Source of the DNA: Rhabdornis inornatus
Taxonomy: Eukaryota; Chordata; Aves; Passeriformes; Rhabdornithidae
Length of the DNA stretch: 64,000 bases
Direction of reading: 5' to 3'
NCBI GenBank assembly: GCA_013397075.1
Contig: VWZS01006721.1
Location: 1,021,857-1,085,856, forward strand
This document shows, one piece after another, positions 1 to 11,790 of the stretch. Both the position numbers and the translations under genes were made by a program. The notes under the pieces are model-generated. The model searched no databases, had not been told where the DNA came from, and was given only the letters and a program-made list of their open reading frames with translations. Numbering within the stretch: the first letter of the stretch is position 1; each line of letters starts with the position of its first letter.

Positions 1-2168
1 GGGGGGTCTTGCCATAACATCTGCTAGTTCCATCAGTACTCTGGGATGAATTCCACCAGGGACCGTGGACTTCTCAGCATCTGGCTGATGGTCCCTCACA
101 ATTCCATGAAAGGAAAGTCACTGCTCCCACACACTTATGGTCCTCCAACTGCAAGGACCAGGCAGCCCAAGGCCTACCAGGATTGTTAAAGACTTAGGAA
201 ACAAAAACCAAATAACAGTGAATGCCTCCACTTTATCTCCATTAGAGAGAATTACCTTTACAAGTATCACTCTCCCAGTATTTTCTTTAGATCTCATCTT
301 GCTACTAAAGTACTTATTAAAAAGCTTTGTCTTATTTGCCCCAACACTGGCCAGTTTCCACTCTAATTGATATTTGGCCCTTCCTGTCTTCTCCCTGCAT
401 ATCCAAACCTCAGCTCTGTGACCTTCCTTTTACCAAGGCAAAATGTGAATGATTGCTTTTGTGTAGTCTAGAACTGGTTTGAGACTTCGTTAGCCACTTA
501 ATTTCATTTCTGAGATGAGAAGACAGAACAGACACATCCTCTGTGAGAAAGAAATGCTTTTCCTTTTCACTGGAAATCTCTCCATATTATCATCACTGCA
601 CCACAAATTTCTCCCAAATGTGAAGGCTCAGACTCACACTGTTTAATAAGCAAGGCTGCACTGATTTAAGTACTGTCCAATTTCATTCTCTGAATCCAAA
701 TTCCTTCCAACTCAATAAGAAAACTCCCAAGTGTTTCAGTGGGCTCTCATCAAAGGCATGTGCAGAAAGACAACTACCATACCTCTATTAAGACTTTAAA
801 AAAAAAAATCAGAAAAAAAGTCCAAAACTTAAGACATTATTTTAACTTAAACGTGACAATTGAATCAGGTCATATTTTTAATGGATTCTATTAGGAACAC
901 TGACTTTTTGTTTTCAAAGTACCAGCCACAGAATGTAGATTTGTCACTTTATGGTAATTACTAATATCCTCCCCCACCAGAGTCATCTGGAACATATTTA
1001 ATTATTGACTTCATTGGAAATGTACATGGCACATGCTCACTCTTCTGAGTAAGTCTTTAAATGGACAAAGGCCTATTTGTTCCTTCTCTGAAACCCCAGC
1101 CTGAGCACATAGAGGACCCCCCAAATTAGGCTTCTGTTAGTTGCATACACCATATATAAGATGCAAACACGCAAGCTGACATCCATCAAACATTTAAGCC
1201 TGGCTGGGAGTGTCCCAGTGGTGCTAATGGAAAAGGCCAGAGTGAAACCAGGGGTACAACTGTGCCTTGTCCAAACATCCACGTGGTGAATTTATCCCTG
1301 CCGTACAACTTGTGCCTCTGCATCTCATGCCCTGCCCTCCATCAGAGCTGGCTCAGGTGTGCCTGTGGGATAGGACCATCTTTTCCCTGCTACATTTTAG
1401 TAGCTGCTGCCTCCATACCTTCAGCTCTATAATGACTGAAAAAGTCTTTCCTGTTTCAGGCACTGCCAAACCTGGATTGTAAATACCCAAAGCAGCAGCA
1501 GGATACAAATGCGATTATATCGAAGCAGGACTAATTTCAGCCTGTGATAAGGAAAAGACCACCAGTAGAGATACAGTGTAATTTCATACCAAAGAGAGCC
1601 ACTAGCCACTCCATTCTGCTCTCCCACATGAGGCTAGACTATGAAACCTCATTTATCTTAGAATTTCAATGTTTTGAGCCACGTCGTACTAATAAAAAAA
1701 TATCTCCAACACCATCTAAACATTTATTTCCTGATTTTTCTTCTCCTTAAAGTCAAATATTCAAACTCAAGTCTGCATTTACTCCATGGACTTGACATTC
1801 CTGCCACCCCTTCAGTTTTGCTGCAGAAACCATCTTTGAGGGCTGCATTCAGAATAGCACTTAAATGCACAATTTGCTGCTTTTAATAGTAACATAGGTG
1901 GAATGACGCCAGAGTGTTTCCTATACAGACATTAAAGGTAGATTTCCAGGGAAGCTCAGCTTTCATTAGGGCACCTAAATATAATAGACTCATTTTCAAA
2001 ATCCCAAGAGCACAATAGTTCCTGTTCTGTTTAGTAGAACCATTATTTTGCAGATCTGAACATCTGAAGTTGTGGAAGCTTTCAGGTGCGTGAGTGTGCA
2101 TCTGTGTGGTCCTGCAAGCCATTGTAAGGGATGAAATGGAAAAATGTGAGATTATTAATTTTTAAAGC

Positions 2169-2185
2169 AAAAAAAAAAAAAAAAA
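2169..2185. repeat. Poly-A tract
   Basis: Seventeen consecutive A. Confidence 0.9.
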
Positions 2186-3849
2186 GGACAAGGCCCCGAC
2201 GCTGCCTCTCCTGGGATAAAAAGAAAGGACTCAGCTGGATTACATGGTGACATGCCAGCCCCTGCTGCACCAGCATGTGCACTCCAGCAAAGGACAAGAC
2301 AATAGTTTCACTCACAGACACTGTTCAACACACACAAGAGAGAAGAAGGAAAAAAAACCAAAAAACAACAAACCAGAGTTAATGAGGTGCAGCTGAATAA
2401 CACCTTCATAAAAGCAGAGAGAGAAACCAGGTAGACGTCATCTGCAAGGTAAATTAAAATTATACATCTCTGAGGATTATCAGTGAAAATTGAGATCTGG
2501 AAGGGAATTTGCTTTTGATATTGGAAAGGATAAATACCCACTGTAAATCTTTTTATGTGGGCTTGTAGAGCGGAACAGAGAAATTAAAGATAAATGAGAT
2601 TAAGGCATATTTTAAAACTACATTAGACATTTTTAAGTTACCCATGGAGTGAAAAAGGACTTTGGAGGAGGAGATTAGTTTAGACCCTCAGCAATACATT
2701 AATCTGTGAAATCAACTGGAATAAATATTTTCTAATCTGAATTGGTCATCATTCCACTCCCCACTCCCTCACCCTGCCACCCCCACCCCCCAATAACAAA
2801 AGAAAAAAAGGCAGACACACCTCAAAAACCCCTTAAGAGCATTTCTGCAAAGTCTGGCAATCAGCCCAGGTAAATGACATGCCATGACTGTTTTTAGATA
2901 AGAAACCTCTAGAGATAAACTGCAGGATTTTGTTTGGTGTTTTGCTTATTTTTCAAAAGGATACCCTGGGGAAGGCCCCTTTGCCTTAGTCTTCCGCAAT
3001 TCCTCCCATTTCACTCCTCTTGGAAACAGAAGCTAACAAGAATCAAGTACTATGCAGTCTATGTTTGTCTCCGTTGCCAGAGCTTGAAGTGCATACAACT
3101 ACTGTGGTTTCATATAGGCCTATATTGTTAAAAGTTGACTGGAAATGTTGTTAGGAAGAAAAGTGGAGGAAATGAGGGAAAGAAGTAATACATTCAGATG
3201 TATTTGGCTGTCTTCCTGGGAGCCCTTTTAATATAAAGAAACTCAACGAAGTTGTATTTTTAGATCTGGAAAGATGCATTTTGGTATTTCACACACCAAA
3301 GGGATTTGCCTTAATATACTCAATTTTTCCCCCTCCCTCCTCCTCCCTCATGTGCTAGAAGAAATGAACTTCAATCCTCAACTTAGCCACTGGATACACA
3401 TATTCTGTTCCCCCTATTGGCCAGAATAAAACCCAATAAACATATTTCATTTCTTTTGTGGATTTATAATAGCACCTGGCAAGGATGGCCTTAATCTCCT
3501 CAGACTGCTTGCACCAATGAAAGAAACCTTTGCAATAATTCTTGTAAGAGAAATTAAAGGAAAATAAGAATAAAACCTGGAAATAGAAATATTATTTCCA
3601 TGAAGATCTGTTATAAAACATATGAAATCCATATCAATGTCTCCAGAGGGTGCTTGGCATAATAGCACAATTTAGACAATAGGTTATTAAAGATGGAAAG
3701 AAATATATATTTCCCTTAACGATGACAGAATTGTTCAGAAACAATTGGGAAGTGTGGGGTCCTGTTTAGACAGCAAATTGGTGGCAAATATCTAGAAGTG
3801 TCATGTCAGAAAGAGTTGACAAACACAGCTTGGTACTGATGACCTAAAG

Positions 3850-3871
3850 CCAGTGGGGCTCTTCCCACTGG
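3850..3871. repeat. Short hairpin, 8-bp arms
   Basis: CCAGTGGG and CCCACTGG flank a six-base loop. Hairpins of this size occur by chance in a window this long. Confidence 0.7.
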
Positions 3872-5727
3872 TGCTCCAGAAAAGCATTTACAGGGGTCAG
3901 GCTGCTATGTTTTGTCAGCATCTTTATTAAGGTAGCACAAATCTATTTCAGATACTACAAAGATATCTCACTATTTAGAGCTGCAACCATCAGCTGCCTA
4001 GGTGGGAGGACTGCAGCCTATTACTTTATTGAAGAATATCCCATATTTTCATTCTTCTTTCTATACAGTATTGGCTACAATTCCCTTTTTGGCTGAGACA
4101 GTATCAGTTATTTACTATGCCAGAAATAGGTGTGACAAAGAGGAGTTTCTTGAAAAAACCTAATGAATTCAGACAGCCTCAGGTTACCAGGAACCTGACC
4201 CAAAGTTTGCTGACACTGAAAGAAAGTTTCCCTGAAATTTAATGACCTTTGATTCAGACTCAAAGGCCAAAGGCAGTCAGGCAACAAACGGAAAGATTTT
4301 AAGCCCCATTCAGTTTAAATGAGTAGACTCAACCAAACCCATATACTTTCTCACTGAAAATTCAGCTGCTATGGGTCAGGATTGGAAGGGAATAAATAGT
4401 GCATAGAAGGAATTAAGTTACTCCCTTATATTCATAATCTTCATAAAATAACTTACACTACGCATCACAGTTTTCCACCTTCAACTTCCATAATAAACCA
4501 ATTATAGAGGCCCTCAGGAGAACTGACAGGGCTCTGTATCAAGAAAAACAGCCTATGTGAGAAACATATAACAGACCTACACTAAATTCTTTGACTTATT
4601 TAAAGTCTGGGTCTCCACACTGCAAATTTTCTGAGGGTGAAGTGATGGTGGGGAGAGATGTGAATTTTGCTTCTTGTGCTCTACCACAGAATCCTTTTTA
4701 TATTCTTAAACAAAAAAACAAAACAATTTCTCCCAGCTGTACAAGCTTAAAAATCTAATAAAAATATCAACAAATGTGCAATCAAGCATCCCCTGATCAT
4801 CTGAGAAGTTCATAGGTTGCCCAGGCTGCAAAACAACTCTCATACACTGCAGCATCTCAGACCTAATGGAGTTGAGCACAGCACTGTGGTGACTTTTCTG
4901 ATAAAGACAGCTTGTGCAACTCCAAGACATATGGGAGCAAAACCTGTTGTTCATGGAGATTTCCAGAACCAATGCATGTTTTAAAGACAGAATGCATCAG
5001 TGCATGGAGGCATTTCAATACTTCAAGTCTGGGACTAGGAAGTGATGAGCTGGTTCAGAAGGTAATCAGCTAAACACTCAAAAGAGAGCAAGAGAAAAAA
5101 ATCACTTTTCACACAAAGACTCATACTGGCATGGCTGGAAAACATGAAGAAGTGTCCCACTACCTTGAGGAAAGGACAGAGATAACAGGAGCCAGCAGGA
5201 GCTGGCTTTTCATAGAAGCATGCTGGAACTTAGAGATGCATCAGGTAGTGATGGCCTTCCTTACTAAGGAGATTGCCTAACATGTATCTAACTTTTCCTC
5301 ACAAGAAAATCCATGCTGTTCCTGCTGACAGCAGACCTTCAAACCAGCATGCATTACAGACACACTGCAAGCCACCTAACTTCCTTATTTCAAGCCAAAC
5401 TCATCTCATATTCAAATATTAACCATGTTGCCATTTATTTCACTGTGCCTTACAAAAATGTTCATTTCTCTTTGTATCAAGCTACTTCAAGTTTTCAAAT
5501 ACCTTTATTTCCCTAGCTCTTAGCTTTCCTCTCCTTCTTGAACATTATGCACACAACTATGCAGACAGGTCAGCCTGCAGGTTTGCAAAGGCCCATAATA
5601 TCAGGTTATTTTAACTCAAGAGTGCTTTCCAATGGGCTGATGCGTAGGTGCACTCTCCCCACAAACACACAGTAAAAGAAGACTGATAAGGGAAGCAAGA
5701 CAGTCTTTATTTTTGCCTCTGCAGATT

Positions 5728-5780
5728 AAAAAAAAAAAAAACAAACAACTTAAAACCCCAACAAACCAAACAAACTAGCA
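5728..5780. repeat. Poly-A followed by CAAA-rich run
   Basis: A run of 14 A is followed by CAAACAAC and CAAACC units. Confidence 0.85.
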
Positions 5781-5929
5781 AGCAAAGCTGGGAATTTCAG
5801 TGAATACAAAAAAGAGGTTTTTTTACTGCAAAGCCCAGGAAATTGTATGCATTGGAAGAAAGGCAATTTGTCAGCAGGAGACAAAGATTCTTTGCTCAGA
5901 AATAATCATAATGGATAGTTAGGTCTGCT

Positions 5930-6000
5930 GTTGGGTTTTTGGTTTGGGGTTGTTTGTTTGTTTGTTTTGTTGTTGTTTATTTTTTTGTTTGGTTGGTTTT
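5930..6000. repeat. GT-rich (GTTT)n low-complexity tract
   Basis: About 70 bases of T and G with GTTT units, in the opposite orientation to the other CAAA tracts. A poly-A and CAAA run lies nearby at 5728-5780, so the two could pair as a loose inverted repeat. Confidence 0.9.
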
Positions 6001-7064
6001 ACTTATTCTTCCCAGCCCATGCACAAAAATAATCTATTTAACAAATAAAACAAAGGAGGCCTGGCTTCAGGAGGGAATTCGCTCAGTACTGGCCAAAATG
6101 CCAACAGTCAGGCTTAATCCCTTGGGAACATTTGCCATTTTCCCTGCTGGGCCTTGAGGGACTAAATTCTCTTGGGAGAAAACAAAAACAAAGCAAACAT
6201 AAAAACCCAGGGCAAAAGAAAAGCAGAGAAGCCGCAAGTCCATTTGTTTAACAAAACACAGCACTGCTCTCAGTGGGCAAACACTGCTTCTCAACCGATG
6301 GAGAAGGCGGTAAGAAAACACAGAGGGAAAGCCTAGAGGCCACATAATGGCCTTGGAGCACTCCAGAAATAATTAAGAACTGTATTCTTGGGAAAAGTGG
6401 TCTCATTAAACTGTTTTCAGATTGCAATTTTGTCCCATCTTTCCCCCTCTTTCCCTTTCTACCAGCAATCTTAGAGCAACAAAAATATCGGTTTGCTTTC
6501 TAGTGCTTGCATTCTCTTAAAAATGTCATTATTCAATTATCTGTCTATTCACTGGCCCTAAGGTCCAGCAGAGCAGATATTGTGCACCTTCATTTAATGT
6601 TTTTAAATGCACTTCAGTCCACTTGTGATACAATAAAACTTTATTGAATTCTGTTCCCACATCACACTTACTATCCCTCACTTTTATTGATATGTGAGCC
6701 CATCTACTCTTCTATCAACAATAAAAGGAATATTTCTAGCAAGGCTATGACCTTTTCTTCCATCACTACAGCAACTGGGAAATGTGATTTCAGGTTCCAT
6801 GTTTAAAAAGAAAAAAGTCCTAAGAAAAGAAAGGATGAAATATGCTCATGTGTTGGGGTTTTTTTCCCTTCCTCTTGTTAGTATTAAAGAAGGAAATTCT
6901 TCGTAAGCACCAGAGGTGTGTGGTGCCTTCACATTAGCCCATTTACGCAGAACATAAAGAAAGAACAATTCATCCTTCCCTGGAAGCCATGAACATTTTT
7001 CCCTTGCAAGAAACATCCCCTGAATAGATCTCCCCGATATGACAAGCTGATGGAAGACTTGTGG

Positions 7065-7081
7065 CCTGCCTGTGAGGCAGG
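7065..7081. repeat. Short hairpin, 7-bp arms
   Basis: CCTGCCT and AGGCAGG flank a GTG loop. It is probably chance. Confidence 0.65.
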
Positions 7082-10000
7082 TTATCGTCACTGCAGGGTA
7101 TGCCATGCCCAAGGCACCCTCCTGCTGCTGCCATCCTTTCCATCAGTGCAGCAATGGGCTTGTCCTCGTTGAGTCACCACCCTTTTGCCACTCTGCCCTA
7201 TCCCATAACTTAAATTTTCCAAATCCCTGCTTAAAAACCAGACTGCTTCTGAAGGACAACAGTGCACAAGTTATTCTGTGACCTCCAAAACCTGGAACCT
7301 AAGGGTACTGGGAGCGCAGGAAAAACTGAAGGTGAATCTGACTCAGATACCTAAATCCTCTTTTCAACACTGTGCTGGATCTTTGGGAGCCTGTAAGGTT
7401 GTCTCTATAGGGAAATGGACAGAAGAAAGCATTCCAACATACCCTTGGTGCTTTCAACTCATACCATTTTCAAAACCCAAATAAAAACTAAATGCAGACA
7501 ATCCCTTAATGTCAGTGTAATCCAGTGGGCAATAGCTGCTCGCATGTTGGAATTTCCTCTTCTTCTGATCTGAAGTGCCATCCATGAAGGGCAGTGCCAC
7601 TGCCATGTCCCACAGAGCGCATGTGCTTGAGAGAGAAAAGGGAACCTCACCTGGGTTGTTCAGTCTATTCCTCCCTCTCAGAAATACCTGCAGAACTACT
7701 AAAACATGGATGGTTTGAGCTGCGAAGTGCCACGCACATACAGGGGCAGTATTAGCAAAACCCAAGGGTGGGTTTGGGTTTATCCTGTTACTGACAGAAA
7801 ATCTGTCTGATTACAATGACAACTAGCTGGGCAACTCTCCCAACACCACTGCTCCTGCAAAACTGGGCTCTCTTGCTGGCCACTGGTCTTATGTAGAGAT
7901 TTACATAAACCACATGTCTGCTTTCTGTGCTGGCTCATGAGTAAACTGGAAGGCCCTTCGCACATTACAAAGGTGAAATAAGAAAAATTACACTCTTAGA
8001 TGTACTGGCACCATGACAACAGGATTGTACAAGCACCAGAAGATGATAGTGAAGTGTTTCTGCAATAAGAGTGTTGACCTAGCTTTACAAAACCACCTCT
8101 ACCACTGCTGTTCCCATTACCCATTTAACTCTGCTCTGTAAAGGGAGAAGTGGAAGGAATGTAGTAGGAAACAACAGGGTACTGGATCTAGGGGACCCTC
8201 CTCATGTCAGGTTTCTCATATTCATACCACAAAGCAGCTTAAATGCAGTTTCAGTCTCCTCTCCACAATGAAACGTGTCCGCAGCTCTGGCAATGGCAGA
8301 CTGCAGGTTTGCAGTAGCACATATTCAGTTGAAAACCATGGAGAATCTCTCTTGGTTAGTAATTATTTAAAGCAAATTCAATTTAAGAAAACTGGAGTAG
8401 TGACTTAAGTATTTCAGAAGAAAAGGGTTAGTACCTAAAACAGGTGTTAGAGAAATATATGCCACATGCTTTGAGAAAGACAAAATTATTTGGATAATTT
8501 TTTCTGATACCAGAAAAATACGACAACTGATGCCACTGAAGCATGACAAATTAGGTCTGCTATTTTTTTACTTGCTGATATCACTTACTTTTCACTTGCT
8601 TTTCATTGTCAGAGGGCATCCTAAGATGCCCAGATGTCCTGGAATGACTGTCCATTCTAGAAGGCTGCTGCTACCAGATAAAGCAACTACAGGATCAGGA
8701 ATATGAGGAGAGGACTGGGCTAGCTGCATAATCATCTCTCATCTTGTCCACATCTTGAGAGTAACTGTGGCCTCATGAAACTCTTCTTGTCAGGGGTATC
8801 TCTGGTGAACACACAGGAATGTGGTGTGTGGGGTAATGTAAAGGACATTTTACAATATATGAGCTACTTAAGTCAGAGGACATTTGCATTTCCCCCATCT
8901 GAGAGGAAAGGGGGATGCTTTCCTCTAGAAAACAATATGAGCTAGTTGTGGAAGAGTTAATAAATAAATAATAAAATCTCAAGAGAAGTAGACTAACAAA
9001 TGGAGTATTAAATCTTCCATGTTTTTTCTTTGGGGGAGCATATACACTAGCACTATACTGAGCACAACTGCCTAAGGTCAGTTCTAACAACATCTGTTAC
9101 AGATGACTCCCAAACCCTCTCCTCTTGAGATGCACGCACCCTCCCTTCTGCTGCTCAGCCAACACTTGTGTAAGCCCACTCTCCATCCATAAAGAATAAT
9201 TTGAAACTGTGAGGAGTAACCCATCCAACCAGGCAAAGGCAAGCTGGAATTGCACATAAGTACAACCGCCTCCTGAAATATTAATTCCTTTATTATGCAA
9301 CTGAGGTGTTCCTTTAGGAGATGGCCATATGGCAGACCCCATCACTCACCAAAGGCTGGCTGCACAGGGGCTGAGGCATGTGGGTTCAGTGACAAGAACT
9401 GATCTCTGATGATAACAGGGCATAAAAGGAGGAACAGATTTCACCCACCAGGTGTGGCTTTGGTCCAGGCAGGCCTTTGCTGACCTACTTGCCCAGAGCT
9501 GACACCTTCCCCATCACTTGGATGGCTTTCACTTATGAGACACTCGTGGAACCTAGGTGGGGAACACCCACAAAGTTAATCTGACCATTCTGAGGGAAGA
9601 AATAGAGGCAGTAACAAAGCCAGGTAGAGACTGAGGCAGGAGAAGAATAAAATGGAGCTCTAGGTTTCCCACTCCATGTTGGTACATGAAGGGACACAGT
9701 TTGCCTAAACACAACCTATTTCACTGGTGCTACACTGAATAATAACACATGAAGACTTGACCCAAAATTTCCTAGGTAACACACAACAACAGCCTCAGAA
9801 GACTGTTTCCTGTTTCATCATGTGCTCTCCCTTTGTCTTCCCCTCCAACTCCACTTGCAGAGGCACTATATTTGATTCATAAAGAAACAGTGGAAACAGC
9901 CATCAAAGCTCCTACCTTAATTGCAAAGGCAGCGTGTCAGTTGTCATCCCTCTCCTCCCTACATTCAGATCATTAAAAAATACTCAATCCCTGCTGCACA

Positions 10001-11630
10001 TTTGCTACTGAGCAACCTCTCACAAGAGTTATTCTACCTCTTGTACACAGGGCCAATTAACACCTCGGGGTGTAATACTGACATACTGTCTTTCTCACAA
10101 GCACCACTATTCCTCTTTGTTTTATGTGCAACAAAGGCTGTGGAGGGGTACCAGGTAATGACTATTGCTTTACCAGCCCAGTCTCTGGAGAGAACAGCAT
10201 ACCCTTATGCAAACCATAAATCACAAGGAAATACAACCTGCTGTGATAAGTTGAAACCAATCTTTCCTAACCCTTTCCATGCACAGTGTTGGTTCTGAAA
10301 TGAAAAGCCTCATTTAGAGTGGACTAACTCCAAACTATAATTTGGAGTATATTCTGCTTGACAGCGCAGACCCTAAGCCCTGATGTCAATCTTTCCATGG
10401 GTTTAATAGCTCACCCCATAAAAAGTATTGCATTGCTGCATTTAGAAGCTTCACAGTTTTGTTTAGAAAAATTAAATATGGATGCACTGAGATCACTGCC
10501 AGCAGAGTATCCAAGTTCCTCAACAGAGAGGTGGTCTTGGAATTTCACAGAAGCCAAACACCACACAGTCTTTTTCCAGGCTATGGCAGCAGGCACGTGG
10601 CCACCTCCTGCCTGAGGGATGGGGACCACCCCAGGGGCTGTAAGCTCTTGCTTCCCCTTTGGACTGGGTGTCTGTCATTACTCAGCCACGTCCGCTCTCC
10701 TGCAGCCCATGCTTGAGGCACCAAAGATGGTCTTAGTCCTTGAGCCAGGCTCTGGGTTTCAGCAAACTGATGCCTCCTGCTGTTCTCTCAATACAGCACT
10801 GTGGGTTAAAGCATATATTCCCATACCTGCTTTATTATTTTGAGAGGTGTGCTATAAGCAGCTTTGGCCTGCTCAAACAGAAAACCTGGAAGTGGCGCTG
10901 TTATTCACCACTCAGCTCTCTACAACTGCTAATAAAAAGTGCACTCCTCATACTATCATTGCTATTTCCTTTTCCAGGTACAGCCTTTCTGGCAGTAGGA
11001 CCTTAACTGCATGTAACAAATTTGGTTTCTACAGAAAGCAAATTCTGAGGTACGCAACCTCTTGTAACTCTGAATTTCCCACTTGGCACGTATTGCTGAG
11101 ATCTCAGGTGACTGGCTTTCTACACTCAAAATTTCAGTCTAAATGGCTTGCCTGTAATTCGTCTTTGTGACTTTGGAAGCTTATAAATTAGTATATTTCT
11201 ACCATCAAACATCAAATTACCCAAAACAACAGCTTCCTACCTCCTGTATTTAAGGTACTTATCAAATGCCACCAATTACATGGACATAGGTCAGTCAAAG
11301 CACACTGCTGTACGATTACAAGCATAAACCTCTAAAGAGAAGCTGTAAGCTAGCAATAGTGCTTCACTCTTCTGGTCTGCTTTCTCTAATAGTGTTTCCC
11401 AAAAGATGATATGTCACTGTTATGCTGTACAACATGAGACATTATTAGGATATTTTTAACCTAAGCACAAACCTGACACAGAGAACCATTTTTCATATCT
11501 TATCAGCTCAGTCTCATATGATGCACGTGGCCTGCTTTACTTGCCCTTGAGCAACAAGAGACAAGCTCAAGGCTGGCCCAATCTCCACAATAAATCTCTA
11601 CTGAAAAAACAAGTGCAAATATGTCAGGAT

Positions 11631-11636
11631 ACATAC
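11631..11636 (-). promoter_or_regulatory. ADGRL3: 5' splice site of the ADGRL3 exon
   Basis: The donor reads GTATGT straight after the codon for the final Tyr of the CVPY motif plus one base. The split after the first base of a codon agrees with latrophilin transcripts, where the next residue is Lys when the KVEQK insert is used. Confidence 0.85.
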
Positions 11637-11746
11637 TGTAAGGGACGCACTCGTACTGCACTTCCAGGTACTTGTAGGTCCCGGGGCACGGGTCTGGAAA
11701 CACATCGGGGCCAGCAACAACCGCACACTGGGTCCGATTACTGCAT
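11637..11746 (-). CDS. ADGRL3: ADGRL3 (latrophilin-3) internal exon encoding the end of the RBL lectin domain
   Basis: This is one internal coding exon of an adhesion G-protein-coupled receptor. Read on the minus strand it begins with the last base of a split Arg codon, carries 36 whole codons from CSNRTQC through to QYECVPY, and ends with the first base of the next codon, 110 nt in all. It includes four cysteines of the extracellular rhamnose-binding lectin fold and an N-R-T glycosylation sequon. Compared from memory with the three paralogues, the AVVAGPDVFPDPC stretch fits ADGRL3; ADGRL1 has VVVAGSDAF and ADGRL2 has IVVTGSDVF. The acceptor is a pyrimidine tract ending in CAG (11747-11749) and the donor is GTATGT (11631-11636). 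In this family the lectin domain binds teneurins at synapses, while the neighbouring olfactomedin domain binds FLRT proteins. The receptor sits in the plasma membrane. The surrounding reading frame extends past both splice sites only by chance. The family is near certain; the ADGRL3 assignment is very likely. Confidence 0.95.
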
Positions 11747-11790
11747 CTGGAAAGCAACAAAGATGAGAGTCAGGAAACAGACCAGGCAGA
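11747..11790 (-). promoter_or_regulatory. ADGRL3: 3' splice site and branch-point region of the ADGRL3 exon
   Basis: On the minus strand the intron ends in a pyrimidine-rich run (CTCATCTTTGTTGCTTTCCAG) immediately before the exon. A CTGAC word at 11769-11773 places a candidate branch adenosine about 24 nt upstream of the exon, within the usual range. A second AG lies just inside the exon (ATGCAG), but the first AG preserves the latrophilin reading frame, so it was chosen. Confidence 0.8.

Larger units (their letters stand above)
1..11636 (-). other. ADGRL3: ADGRL3 intron downstream of the RBL exon (partial)
   Basis: This stretch lies 3' of the exon in gene orientation. I looked for the 15-nt KVEQK mini-exon that latrophilins can splice between the lectin and olfactomedin domains, and for the start of the olfactomedin domain, and saw neither. 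The content is AT-rich unique sequence with short poly-A tracts (2169-2185, 5728-5741), a GT-rich run (5930-6000), a C-rich patch near 2755-2792 and small hairpins (3850-3871, 7065-7081). Open frames here are at most 125 codons and none resembles a known protein. Overlapping plus-strand frames between 9.9 and 11.2 kb come from a local lack of stop codons. Confidence 0.85.

Noticed and set aside
6636..6665. TTCTGTTCCCAC considered as an antisense KVEQK mini-exon
   Set aside because: The reading does not give the Val codon and lacks AG and GT borders at the correct spacing.
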